Positions 28,425 to 37,093 of a stretch of 64,000 nt of DNA are shown here, piece by piece. Position 1 is the stretch's first letter. Each line of letters begins with the position of its first letter. Source of the DNA: Bacteroidales bacterium (GTDB taxonomy: Bacteria > Bacteroidota > Bacteroidia > Bacteroidales > F082). Under the pieces are notes generated by a model, which was not told the origin of the DNA, did not search any database, and was given only the letters and a program-made list of their open reading frames with translations. Both the position numbers and the translations under genes were made by a program. The stretch covers positions 1-64,000 of the forward strand of contig JACFNF010000002.1 of assembly GCA_019454985.1 (NCBI GenBank). The letters are read 5' to 3'.

Positions 28425-28938
28425 TGAGGTTGTTTTTTGAATGGGATGAAAGCTCTTTTGGATAGATAATAAACCGGAGACTGGCCTTGGCATGTTGGAT
28501 ATTTTGCCACTCTGCAATGTCGAACGCAAGGCATACAACTGCTGATGTCGGGAGCCAGTCAATGGGCTTTTTAAGAAATAAATTGACAAAACCGGTAATG
28601 CCGGGATTGTGGCCAACTATCATTAACACTTCAATTTCATCGGGTTGAAGGCTGACTTCTTCTAATATTTTATCTTCATCGGCTAGATACAGCGCTGATT
28701 CGGCCTTGATGATATCATTTTTTAATCCCAGCCCAGAAACTAATAAAAGCGCTGTATCCATTGTTCGCTTCGCAGAACTTGAGAGAATCAACTGAGGCTT
28801 TGGCTCTTTTTGATGTAAATAGCTGATTATCTTTTTTGTACACTCTTGCCCCAATTCGGATAACTGACGCTCGTGGTCCGACTGATTGAAAGCGCTCCAC
28901 GACGATTTGGCATGACGAACGATATATAAAGTCTTCAT
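28417..28938 (-). CDS. sixA: SixA-type histidine phosphatase
   Basis: A 173-residue single-domain member of the phosphoglycerate-mutase-like superfamily. The catalytic motif IVRHAKSSW puts the phospho-accepting His at residue 9. The second conserved histidine is in MIVGHNPGITGF, and the acid/arginine motif is LSSSAKRTMDTA. E. coli SixA removes phosphate from phosphohistidine proteins. The target here is unknown. It overlaps ppk1 by 8 bases. A small histidine phosphatase fixed to the gene of an enzyme that works through a phosphohistidine is suggestive of a functional link, which is inference only. Confidence 0.9.
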   Translation of the reverse strand: MKTLYIVRHAKSSWSAFNQSDHERQLSELGQECTKKIISYLHQKEPKPQLILSSSAKRTMDTALLLVSGLGLKNDIIKAESALYLADEDKILEEVSLQPDEIEVLMIVGHNPGITGFVNLFLKKPIDWLPTSAVVCLAFDIAEWQNIQHAKASLRFIIYPKELSSHSKNNLNV

Positions 28939-29045
28939 AAAGCCGGTTAGAATGCTGTAAAATTAAACAAAGCCATTACGAAAAAATAAGCTTGACCGAA
29001 AAATCTTTCAAAATGGTTTTGATTTTCAGTTTTTCATGGATTGAT

Positions 29046-29053
29046 TAATTTTG
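29046..29053 (+). promoter_or_regulatory. Putative -7 element for ftsB
   Basis: TAATTTTG, 14 bases before the ATG at 29068. A TTTTG lies at 29017-29021 with a 24-base spacer. Confidence 0.45.
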
Positions 29054-29067
29054 CTCCGGGATTGGTT

Positions 29068-29361
29068 ATGAAAAAAGTTTTCCGCTTTCTGTCGCGATTC
29101 AAATATCTCCTTGCTTTGCTTGCATTTGGAGTGTGGATGATTTTTTTCGATACGAATCGGGTGTCGAACCAGTTCAAACTGCGTGAAAACCTGCATGAAC
29201 TAGAAATGCAAAAAGAATTCTATCAACAGGAAATTAAAAATAACCAGCAATTGCTTGATCAGTTTCGGTTCGACTCTGCTTTTATGGAGCGTTATGCCCG
29301 CGAGCATTATTTGCTTAAAAAAGATAATGAGGTCATTTATCTGATTGTTCCCGAAGAATAA
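29068..29361 (+). CDS. ftsB: Septum formation initiator FtsB/DivIC family
   Basis: A 97-residue bitopic membrane protein: short basic N-terminus, one transmembrane helix (about 11-28), then a periplasmic coiled coil (about 35-65) rich in Glu/Gln/Leu and a C-terminal FtsB-like tail (FMERYAREHYLLKKDNEVIYLI). It is part of the FtsQ-FtsL-FtsB divisome complex. The ATG at 29068 follows the promoter. A TTG at 29041 in the same frame would precede the -7 element. It is monocistronic with its own terminator, away from other division genes. Confidence 0.88.
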   Translation: MKKVFRFLSRFKYLLALLAFGVWMIFFDTNRVSNQFKLRENLHELEMQKEFYQQEIKNNQQLLDQFRFDSAFMERYAREHYLLKKDNEVIYLIVPEE

Positions 29362-29379
29362 GCGTAAGTGCTAAACGAA

Positions 29380-29420
29380 AAAAATCCCAATGTTTGTCAG
29401 GTTTTACATTGGGATTTTTT
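29380..29420. terminator. Bidirectional terminator between ftsB and the gluzincin peptidase gene
   Basis: AAAATCCCAATGT and ACATTGGGATTTT around a 12-base loop, A-run before and T-run after, between convergent genes. Confidence 0.8.
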
Positions 29421-29442
29421 ACTTAAGCCGGTTTAGTCCAAA

Positions 29443-31485
29443 TTATTTCAATGCTTTGATGGCTTCGTGTGCAGCTTTGATGATGGGTTTTGGCGAGATG
29501 GATTCGCCAACGGCTTGTTTCATCCAAAGCTGTGGAATAATGCGACCTTGTGAGAAGCAACGATAAATTTCGCCGGCAAAATCTTTCCCTCGGATATATT
29601 CGCCAAACTGGAACTCAATGAGTTGCCCGATTGGATAGGCCGGAAGATAGAGTGGGATGTCAATCATATGGCTGTAGATGGCCAAAATGGGTGAATCTTT
29701 GATGCCGAACACCGGAGCGTAATAAGTGTTCCAAATTTCAACGGCAATTTGGTTGACGGCTTTGTTTAATTCTTCGGCATTTGCCTGTGGGTGTGCGTAA
29801 AGCCATTTCCAAACGTTGATGTCCACTAACGATACACCCATGATCTCGAAATTCGACCAAAGTTGATCGAGTATGGCAAGATTGTGGCTTTGATCGTTGG
29901 TCTGATCCATGCCAAGAAGTTGCAGGTCGCGTGCCTGAAATACAAAAGCCAAAGCCTCGGTAAAAGCAGTGTTCGGAACGCCGCTCAGGCTGTAATAATC
30001 TACATTGTGCAGACTAATGGTTTGCTCTACATTGTGGCCAAACTCGTGAATGGCAATATTATAGCCTTTATAGTCCATGCCATCGGCGCCAATACGGGTA
30101 CGCAGGCGGGCTTTGTCCGATTTCATAGCAGCCCCCCAGGCATGGCCCGCTCCACGCGAGGGATCAACAATTACCTTCGAAGTGATGGTTCGTGCCGAAT
30201 CGGCATTGAACCCCAACTTAATCAGAATATTTGGCAGGTCATTTTCAAAAGCCGTCTTGTTAGGATATTTGGTTTTTAGCAGGGCATCAATTTTTGCGAT
30301 GTCTAAGTTGGACCTGGTTTTGAATCCATCATACCATATATCCCAGGGTTGAAGCTTGCGTCCAAGACGTTTCCCGATGATTTGTCCAACCTCTTTTAAA
30401 ATTGGATCGGATACCAATTCTTTGAAAATAGCTTCGATGTCAGCTACGGGGATCTCCATCTCATCGTCAAATTTGCGCTGAATGTAATCCGGTAAATTCG
30501 GTGAATAGGTGTCAATGGCCTGAATAGCATGGAAGAGGTTGATTACCTGTTGATAGCGTGTATTAGGCTCGGGCGTGAAGCTGACTTCATTGCCATTGTT
30601 AAAAAGTTTGTTGTCGTAAGGATTCCATGTAAAAGCATCATTATTGATGACTTCTTTGGGTATTTCCTGACGAATGATACGTTTCATTGCTTCATAAATC
30701 ATCGCTTGCCCTGCAAAACCATTTTTGGATGCATATTGTGCTTTGATTTCATCGCGTAATCCCCAGTGTGAAATCAGTTTCATCCCGGCAGGAAAATAAC
30801 TTTTGCCTTTTTTGTCGGTCATTTTCCCAACATAAAGGTTATAGTCGGAGATATAAGCGTCGGCATCGGAGCTTACTTGTGCGTATTGTTGCAGAATCGG
30901 GGCAGGAATACGGCTTTTGAAACTATCGCCAAGCCGTGCGTAAGCCCATTCGAGCCGCGACCAGTTTGGCCCTTGCTGTGTTTTTTCGGCCAAACTGTAA
31001 AATGGGAAGTTGATCACCGTGATGAAAGCCAGCTTGTTGGTAAAAAAATCATCGCCCAGATGTGCGCCGGGCTCATAGCCTCCAAAGATGCGGTCAATCT
31101 CCAAAATCTCACCTTCATCCACATGAAGTGGGATTTTCAGGCCGACACTCATTTTGTTGAAACTGCCCGAAAGCAACTCCAAATTGGTTTCCAAACGATC
31201 GAAAACTGCCTTGCGTTCATCGGCTGTCTTGCACGAAAATTGGGTACACAACTGAATGAAATCTTCAGCAGAGCCGTCCTCTTCACGCCATAAAGATACG
31301 GCCTGCTGAATACCTTTTTCAATGCGTTGATGCTGGTCGGGCGACGAAAGTTTCTGCACCTTTTCAATCAGGCTGGTCAGCTCTTGGGTGTCGAGCATGG
31401 GTTTTTCGTTTTGAATGGATTGGGCCATGCCTTGAAAATGAATAAATGAAAAGAAAATAGAAATAATTAATAATTTGATTTTCAT
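29443..31485 (-). CDS. Secreted M3-like gluzincin metallopeptidase
   Basis: A 680-residue exported protein with signal peptide (about 1-22, ending in ...FQGMAQ). The zinc-peptidase motif HEFGH is at 480-484, with a third ligand candidate Glu510 in NTAFTEALAF, 26 residues after the second His, close to the spacing in M3 (25) and M2 (24). Most of the chain is helical, as in those families. It is longer than a minimal M3 domain and I do not recognise a named family, so the substrate is unknown. A role in periplasmic or surface degradation of peptides is inferred. It is monocistronic, with its own promoter. Confidence 0.75.
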   Translation of the reverse strand: MKIKLLIISIFFSFIHFQGMAQSIQNEKPMLDTQELTSLIEKVQKLSSPDQHQRIEKGIQQAVSLWREEDGSAEDFIQLCTQFSCKTADERKAVFDRLETNLELLSGSFNKMSVGLKIPLHVDEGEILEIDRIFGGYEPGAHLGDDFFTNKLAFITVINFPFYSLAEKTQQGPNWSRLEWAYARLGDSFKSRIPAPILQQYAQVSSDADAYISDYNLYVGKMTDKKGKSYFPAGMKLISHWGLRDEIKAQYASKNGFAGQAMIYEAMKRIIRQEIPKEVINNDAFTWNPYDNKLFNNGNEVSFTPEPNTRYQQVINLFHAIQAIDTYSPNLPDYIQRKFDDEMEIPVADIEAIFKELVSDPILKEVGQIIGKRLGRKLQPWDIWYDGFKTRSNLDIAKIDALLKTKYPNKTAFENDLPNILIKLGFNADSARTITSKVIVDPSRGAGHAWGAAMKSDKARLRTRIGADGMDYKGYNIAIHEFGHNVEQTISLHNVDYYSLSGVPNTAFTEALAFVFQARDLQLLGMDQTNDQSHNLAILDQLWSNFEIMGVSLVDINVWKWLYAHPQANAEELNKAVNQIAVEIWNTYYAPVFGIKDSPILAIYSHMIDIPLYLPAYPIGQLIEFQFGEYIRGKDFAGEIYRCFSQGRIIPQLWMKQAVGESISPKPIIKAAHEAIKALK

Positions 31486-31524
31486 AATGATAGGTATTTG
31501 GTTTTAGCTTTTCTGCCTGTTGAA

Positions 31525-31532
31525 CAAAAATA
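31525..31532 (-). promoter_or_regulatory. Putative -7 element for the gluzincin peptidase gene
   Basis: Minus-strand TATTTTTG, 39 bases before the ATG at 31485. Confidence 0.45.
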
Positions 31533-31553
31533 CAGAAACTATTTTTAGTTTTG

Positions 31554-31595
31554 AAAAAAACGGGACTACACCCCATTGATGCAGTCCCGTTTAAA
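31554..31595 (-). terminator. Terminator of fabI
   Basis: ACGGGACT (31560-31567) and AGTCCCGT (31583-31590) with a T-run on the minus strand after the stem. It separates fabI from the downstream peptidase gene. Confidence 0.8.
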
Positions 31596-31610
31596 CAAGA
31601 TGAAAGTTTT

Positions 31611-32471
31611 TTAATCCAGCTCTTCGAGTCCTTCGGAGATAATGTTGGAAATTTTTACACTCTTATTATACATTGACATAGCACTCAAACTCATACCCAT
31701 ACTGGAGAAGCCTCCGTCGTGGAATAGGTTTTGCATGGTAACTTTTTTCGTAAGGTCGGAAAAAAGTGTGATGGCGTAATCGGCGCATTCATCGGCTGTA
31801 GCATTGCCCAGTGGCGACATGCGTTCGGTAAAATCAATCAGGGCATCGAAACCTTTCACACCGCTGCCTGCCGTGGTTTTGGTGGGCGACTGTGAAATAG
31901 TGTTCACTCTGATCCTGCGTTCACGGCCATAAATATAGCCAAAGCTTCGGGCAATGCTTTCCAAAAGTGCCTTTGCATCTGCCATATCGTTGTAGCCATA
32001 CAAAGTGCGTTGGGCTGCTACATATGAGAGTGCGACCACCGAACCCCATTCATTAATGGCATCGAGCTTAAAGGCTACCTGGAGCATTTTGTGAAACGAA
32101 ATGGCCGAAATATCCAGGGTCTTATTGAGGTATTCGTAGTTTAAGTCGTTATAAACGCGTTTCTTACGTACATTCAGCGACATGCCAATGGAGTGAAGAA
32201 CAAAGTCAACTTTGCCTCCCAGAACTTCCATGCTTTTTTCAAAAACATTCGTCAGATCTTCAACAGAAGTGGCATCGGCAGGGATGACCGTGGCGTTGCA
32301 TTTGGCAGCAAGCTCGTCGAGTTCGCCAAAACGAAGCGCCGTCGGAGTGTTGCTCAGGGTGAAAACAGCGCCTTCTTCAAAAGCGCGTTCGGCCACCTTC
32401 CAGGCAATAGATTTGTTGTCAAGCGCCCCGAAAATGATTCCCCTTTTTCCTTTAAGAAGTTGATAAGCCAT
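31611..32471 (-). CDS. fabI: Enoyl-[acyl-carrier-protein] reductase (NADH), FabI type
   Basis: The last reductive step of each fatty-acid elongation cycle. The 286-residue SDR has the FabI cofactor motif GIIFGALDNKSIAW and the two active-site tyrosines in the LSYVAAQ and YGYNDMADAK segments, with the catalytic Lys seven residues after the second Tyr. It then runs NTISQSPTKTTAGSGVKGFD, the substrate-loop region. It is slightly longer than E. coli FabI (262), as usual in Bacteroidota. It is monocistronic with promoter and terminator, divergent from nothing and separated from recN by about 390 bases. Confidence 0.95.
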   Translation of the reverse strand: MAYQLLKGKRGIIFGALDNKSIAWKVAERAFEEGAVFTLSNTPTALRFGELDELAAKCNATVIPADATSVEDLTNVFEKSMEVLGGKVDFVLHSIGMSLNVRKKRVYNDLNYEYLNKTLDISAISFHKMLQVAFKLDAINEWGSVVALSYVAAQRTLYGYNDMADAKALLESIARSFGYIYGRERRIRVNTISQSPTKTTAGSGVKGFDALIDFTERMSPLGNATADECADYAITLFSDLTKKVTMQNLFHDGGFSSMGMSLSAMSMYNKSVKISNIISEGLEELD

Positions 32472-32857
32472 AAGATTTGGTATTCGTTAGCAAATGGTGT
32501 TGTGTGGAGGCAAAGATACAAAAAGTGTAATATCTCGATTATTAAATATATCCGATTGAAAATGAGGTGCGTCGAAAAAATATCGCGCCGATTTGTGGCA
32601 AGGAATACTGCTTGATGAATTGTAAAATCCGTGGATTTGCACTGATTGGGCTTTTATTGGTCATGTGATTTTCCCCACTGTTTAGAATAGTAAATGCGAG
32701 TTTTTCAGTGATCATAACGCCTTTTGCCAACTTTAATATGAAACATGGATTGATTAGAACCTCATTCACAGTTGAGAGTCTAAGTTCCAATGTGTCAAAT
32801 GATTTGAAACAAAGAACTTCAACAAAAGTATGCGCTGCCGATAGAAAAAGCCGGATA
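32472..32857. other. Intergenic region fabI / recN
   Basis: 386 bases. It holds the fabI -7 element (32511-32518). An 82-residue minus-strand frame at 32542-32790 has no recognisable features and atypical composition, and I do not call it. I see no terminator for the recN operon. Confidence 0.5.
32511..32518 (-). promoter_or_regulatory. Putative -7 element for fabI
   Basis: Minus-strand TATCTTTG, 39 bases before the ATG at 32471. Confidence 0.5.
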
Positions 32858-34516
32858 TCAATAACCGCTCATCAGCTCTTTTGCCGCATTCCGTGCAGCG
32901 GGTGTCACCACGTCATCGCTCAGCATTCGGGCTATTTCGTCTATTCGTTGTTGTTCGCTCAGGTTGATCATCAAACTTCGAGTGCGTTTTTCGTCTTCCT
33001 TTTTATAGACAAGCAAGTGTTGTGAGGCTTTCCCTGCAATTTGCGGCAAATGGGTGATGGCGATCAATTGCGTCTGTCGCGCCATGGAGGCCATGATACG
33101 TCCGACCCGGGCTGCAATTTCGCCCGAAACACCGGTGTCAATTTCATCGAAAATGATGGTCGGCACATTTTTTTGTCCTGAAATCAGGCTTTTGATGGCG
33201 AGCATCAGCCTCGATAGTTCACCGCCCGAGGCCACCCGTGAAATATCGTCGGGGGCAATTCCTTTGTTGGCCGAAAATAGAAAGTTAAGCCGGTCGGCTC
33301 CGCTGCTGCCAAAAGTTTCGGATCTGCCAAGTTTAGCCATAAAACTTGCGTTGGGCATACCCAACTGAACGAGTAAAAGCCTCACCGCACGCTCCATCTC
33401 CGGAACGACTCTCTGCCGGGACTGGGTAAGCAGCTGGGCTTTCTCGCCCAATCGTTTTTCAGCCTGATCCAATTGGCGGCTAAGCTGCTCAATATTAAAC
33501 TCTTTGGTACTTATCCGATCCAAGCGGGCTTCGATCTGACTGCGGATACGTAACAGTCCGTCGGCCTCTGCTACACGGTGCTTCATCATGAGCTGCCGAA
33601 TCAGTGAAATACGGGCTTGCGTTTTTTCTAATTCTTCAGGATCGAAGCTGATTCTGAGCTCGGCTAGTTCGGTTTCACGGGCAATGTCTTTCAGCTCAAC
33701 CAAAACGCTTTCTAAACGTTCTGACAGATTTTGTAGCTCAGGAAAATAGCGTGCCGATTTACCCAGATGTCCAATGGCTTCGCGAAGCAGACTGATGGCA
33801 TTTGTTTCGTTGCGGTTCAGTGCTTCACCGGCTGAATACAGGCCAAGTTTGATTTCTTCGGCATGGCTTAATAATTCCGATTTCTGTGTCAGTTCGTCCA
33901 TTTCGCCCACTTGCAGATTGGTTTTCACCAATTCATCCAACTGAAACCGGAGTATTTCTTCCTCGGCTTGATTGTCGCCGGCCATATTTTTGAGCTGTTC
34001 GAGTTCCTGCCTGAGCTGTTGCCATTTCTGGAAAGCCTGAACGTAATCCCGTTGCTGGAGGTCGTTTCCAGCCAGTCCGTCAATGATGCGGAGCTGAAAA
34101 GCCGAATCGGTCAGGTGAAGCGAGTCGTGCTGCGAATGAATATCTACTAACAACTCACCCAACGATTTTAATACTGGGAGATTCACTGGGCTATCGTTGA
34201 TAAATGCCCGCGACTTGCCACCGGGTGCGATTTCGCGTAAAACGATGCACTCATCGTCATAGTCTAAATCGTTGGCTGTAAAAAATTCCCGAACCGGAAT
34301 ATCTTTCACATCAAAGAGAGCTTCCACCTGGCATTTTGACTCTTTATTGTGGAGTACCGATGTGTCGGCCCGATTGCCCAACACCAAACCTAATGCACCA
34401 AGCAGAATGGATTTGCCGGCGCCTGTCTCACCCGTGATCACGGTGAAACCCGGCTTAAACTCAATTTCTAAATGCTCGATGAGGGAATAATTGCTGATGC
34501 GTAAACGACGGAGCAT
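32858..34516 (-). CDS. recN: DNA repair protein RecN
   Basis: An SMC-like ATPase of double-strand break repair, 552 residues (full length). Walker A is GETGAGKS (29-36). A long coiled coil spans about 160-360. The ABC signature VASGGELSRLMLAIK and Walker B IIFDEIDTGVSGEIA precede the conserved His in QLIAITHLPQIA. It is the last gene of a cluster running bamD-rpoZ-coaBC-DUF4835-recN, with a 47-base gap after the DUF4835 gene. Confidence 0.96.
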   Translation of the reverse strand: MLRRLRISNYSLIEHLEIEFKPGFTVITGETGAGKSILLGALGLVLGNRADTSVLHNKESKCQVEALFDVKDIPVREFFTANDLDYDDECIVLREIAPGGKSRAFINDSPVNLPVLKSLGELLVDIHSQHDSLHLTDSAFQLRIIDGLAGNDLQQRDYVQAFQKWQQLRQELEQLKNMAGDNQAEEEILRFQLDELVKTNLQVGEMDELTQKSELLSHAEEIKLGLYSAGEALNRNETNAISLLREAIGHLGKSARYFPELQNLSERLESVLVELKDIARETELAELRISFDPEELEKTQARISLIRQLMMKHRVAEADGLLRIRSQIEARLDRISTKEFNIEQLSRQLDQAEKRLGEKAQLLTQSRQRVVPEMERAVRLLLVQLGMPNASFMAKLGRSETFGSSGADRLNFLFSANKGIAPDDISRVASGGELSRLMLAIKSLISGQKNVPTIIFDEIDTGVSGEIAARVGRIMASMARQTQLIAITHLPQIAGKASQHLLVYKKEDEKRTRSLMINLSEQQRIDEIARMLSDDVVTPAARNAAKELMSGY

Positions 34517-34563
34517 GGCGAATTTGTCTTCCCGACAAATGTAGTGATTCTTCCCGGATAAGG

Positions 34564-35463
34564 TTAATTGGTCAGAATTTTTTCGTAACGCGATGCGTTG
34601 GCGGGATCAACCTCGCGCATTATATTGGCAACTTTGGTTTTTTCCTGTGGACTTCCTTTGCTGAAGATGTTGATGATTTCATCGCGTTTGGCATCGGCAA
34701 TCAGTTGCAGAAAAAACAGGTCGGATCGCGACTTTTTTACTTGTTCAAGATAGGAAAGCGCCGTGGCAATATTGGCCCGGCCTTCGTCCTGATTGTCAGC
34801 CATCAAATCGAGCCCCTGACGATGATATTCATAAATGAACTGATGCAGCACACGATAGGCCGGATTGCGCAAATTCTCGACAAGCCAATAGCGATTGCGG
34901 GTACCATCAAAGGCTTTCCATCCACGTTCGTTAGCGTTTTGGGCACTGTTCACAATGCTTTCGGCAGCATTGTAAAAAGCATCTCCGCCATTGAGAGAAA
35001 AACTGTCGAAATCTAAACCTAACATGATATAGGCGTAGTAAGCAAAAACCGCGGTAAGGTTGGATGAAAAGGTGTTATCGGAAAATTCGAGTGGCTGAGA
35101 TTCCAAATAGCGGAATTGAACGTTCTCGTCAATAAAATTAAATTGTGGTGAGTTGTAGGATGTTTTGTAAATAGGCCGTTGGAGCACCACATTCAATGTG
35201 CCTTTGTATTCATCAGACGAAACGCGCTCACGTACGGTGAGCATCATGGTGCATTCGATGCGTTCCAGACTTTTAATGTTGGCATTGGTCCATTTGCGGT
35301 TGTTCATAAATTCATATAAGGCCGATTGCAAAGCTTCAAAAACACGGCGATCAGTGCCTTCGATGGTGGGTGCACTCACGCTGATGTTAACTAAAAATTC
35401 CTGAGCTTTCAGTAAAGTTAAGCTGCTGATAACAACGAGGATGGTAAGAAGGATTTTTTTCAT
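34564..35463 (-). CDS. DUF4835 family secreted protein
   Basis: A 299-residue exported protein with signal peptide (1-20, ...LTLLKAQ). The N-terminal mature region EFLVNISVSAPTIEG and the central ...YYAYIMLGLDFDSFSLNGG motif are characteristic of DUF4835, a family restricted to Bacteroidota. Some annotation sources label it a type IX secretion protein (PorD), but I cannot verify that from this sequence and no other type IX gene is in the window. Its fixed position between coaBC and recN in an operon led by bamD points to the outer membrane or periplasm. Confidence 0.85.
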   Translation of the reverse strand: MKKILLTILVVISSLTLLKAQEFLVNISVSAPTIEGTDRRVFEALQSALYEFMNNRKWTNANIKSLERIECTMMLTVRERVSSDEYKGTLNVVLQRPIYKTSYNSPQFNFIDENVQFRYLESQPLEFSDNTFSSNLTAVFAYYAYIMLGLDFDSFSLNGGDAFYNAAESIVNSAQNANERGWKAFDGTRNRYWLVENLRNPAYRVLHQFIYEYHRQGLDLMADNQDEGRANIATALSYLEQVKKSRSDLFFLQLIADAKRDEIINIFSKGSPQEKTKVANIMREVDPANASRYEKILTN

Positions 35464-35510
35464 CTGCCTTGTAAAAATAGGTTATCGCTATAACTTATTG
35501 TTGCCTTAGA

Positions 35511-36722
35511 TTATTGCCCTTGCGCCGGAATTATCCGGGCGATATGGTCGAGGATATCGGCGGCCACTTCGTCTTTCGATTTCAGGGGGAAGTGATAAAT
35601 CTGGCCATCTTTTGGAATAATGCTGATTTTGTTGGTGTTGTGACCAAAGCCTGCGCCAGGCTCGGTGGCCATATTCAATACGACGAAATCCAAATTTTTC
35701 GATTTCAGCTTTTTCAGGGCATTGGCTTCTCCATTCTCAGTTTCAAGAGCAAAGCCAATCAGTATCTGATGGTCTTCTTTGCGTTCACCCAAGGTTTTGA
35801 GGATGTCCACCGTAGGCTCCAGCCGAAGTTGCAATCCTGCATCCGTTTTTTTTATTTTCTGGCTGGCGCTGGTTTGCGGTCGGAAATCGGCCACGGCTGC
35901 CGTCATCACGGTGATATCGGCCTGCTCAAAATGAAAAAGACATTGATCCAGCATTTGTTGGGCCGAGCTGACGGCATGGGTTCGAATGGCAGGATGATGT
36001 GTTGAAAGGTGCGTCGGGCCAAGCACTAGATCCACCTCTGCACCCTGTCGGGCAAACGATTCGGCCAATGCAATGCCCATTCGGCCGCTGCTGTAATTTC
36101 CAATAAAACGTACAGGATCAATGGCTTCATGGGTCGGACCGGCCGAAACCAATACTTTTTTACCCGCAAAACGTTGCCTGGTTGCAAAATGCTGACGGAT
36201 GACGTCAAAAATGGCTTCCGGCTCTTCCATACGGCCTTCGCCACACAGCCCGCTGGCTAGCTCGCCTGTGCCGGCAGCGATAATCTGGATGCCGCGCTGC
36301 TTCAAGGCTTCGATATTTTGCCGGGTAGCCGGATGCCGATACATATCCAGATCCATTGCCGGAGCTGCCATTACCTGACAACGTGCTGAAAGACAAACCG
36401 TCAACAGATAATTATCGGCTATGCCATAAACCATCTTTGCCAAAGTGTTGGCAGTGGCGGGCGCAATCAACAGCAAATCGGCCCAGAGACCAAGCTCAAC
36501 ATGACTGTTCCAGCGGCCGTTTTCGGCATCAAAAAAACCGGTATGAACCGGTTGACCCGACAGTGTGGCCAAAGTTAAAGGGGTAACAAAATCTTTTGCT
36601 GCCGGAGTCAATATAACCTGAACGTTAGCGCCCGCTTTCCGAAGTAAGCGCACCAACAGCGGAATTTTATAGGCTGCGATGCCACCGGTAATTCCGATCA
36701 GGATATTTTTCCCCTGAATCAT
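35511..36722 (-). CDS. coaBC: Bifunctional phosphopantothenoylcysteine decarboxylase / phosphopantothenate-cysteine ligase
   Basis: Two steps of coenzyme A synthesis in one 403-residue chain. The N-terminal CoaC flavodomain (1-~180) has GITGGIAAYK, the FMN motif IAPATANTLAK and the GEGRMEEPE flap. The C-terminal CoaB domain (~190-403) has VLVSAGPTHEAIDPVRFI followed by NYSSGRMG for the acyl-cytidylate intermediate, and later KIKKTDAGLQL. Both halves look complete. It follows rpoZ by 14 bases, an arrangement shared with many bacteria where rpoZ and dfp are neighbours. Confidence 0.96.
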   Translation of the reverse strand: MIQGKNILIGITGGIAAYKIPLLVRLLRKAGANVQVILTPAAKDFVTPLTLATLSGQPVHTGFFDAENGRWNSHVELGLWADLLLIAPATANTLAKMVYGIADNYLLTVCLSARCQVMAAPAMDLDMYRHPATRQNIEALKQRGIQIIAAGTGELASGLCGEGRMEEPEAIFDVIRQHFATRQRFAGKKVLVSAGPTHEAIDPVRFIGNYSSGRMGIALAESFARQGAEVDLVLGPTHLSTHHPAIRTHAVSSAQQMLDQCLFHFEQADITVMTAAVADFRPQTSASQKIKKTDAGLQLRLEPTVDILKTLGERKEDHQILIGFALETENGEANALKKLKSKNLDFVVLNMATEPGAGFGHNTNKISIIPKDGQIYHFPLKSKDEVAADILDHIARIIPAQGQ

Positions 36723-36736
36723 GCAAAAGGAAGTGG

Positions 36737-37069
36737 CTAGAAATCAGCCTGATCTTTATGGGGATTACGATAATAAATCTGATCGTTCAGAAACTCGTGT
36801 ACGGCGATAAGGGTAGGTTTTGGGAGTTTCTCGTAAAATTTGGCCAACTCAATCTGTTCGCGGTTCTCAAAAACCTCTTCCAGATTGTCGGAAGATGAAC
36901 CAAATTCCTGAATCTTTTTGTGTAACTCTTCCGTCATCTCGCGCGAAATCTGATTCGAACGCTTGGCAAGAATAGCTACTGTTTCATAAATATTGCCTGT
37001 GCCTTTATAAAAAAGGTCTTTCTGACGGGTTACTGCAGTGTTTTCAGTTTTGATTTTTTTGAAATCCAT
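36737..37069 (-). CDS. rpoZ: DNA-directed RNA polymerase omega subunit (Bacteroidota type)
   Basis: A 110-residue RPB6/omega family protein. Residues ~20-45 (TGNIYETVAILAKRSNQIS) match the omega core that clamps the beta-prime C-terminus. The acidic middle and the C-terminal PKPTLIAVHEFL segment are specific to Bacteroidota. Its position between bamD and coaBC supports the call. It is cotranscribed with both (24 bases after bamD, 14 before coaBC). Confidence 0.88.
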   Translation of the reverse strand: MDFKKIKTENTAVTRQKDLFYKGTGNIYETVAILAKRSNQISREMTEELHKKIQEFGSSSDNLEEVFENREQIELAKFYEKLPKPTLIAVHEFLNDQIYYRNPHKDQADF

Positions 37070-37093
37070 AGGAATGGGATATAATGAGAAAAT

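Noticed and set aside
26343..28616. Longer N-terminus for ppk1
   Set aside because: The extra residues overlap sixA in another frame and do not match PPK1. The family start is MSKKKFINREISW at 28424.
32542..32790. 82-codon minus-strand frame between fabI and recN
   Set aside because: No domain, no promoter pointing at it, composition not like neighbouring genes.
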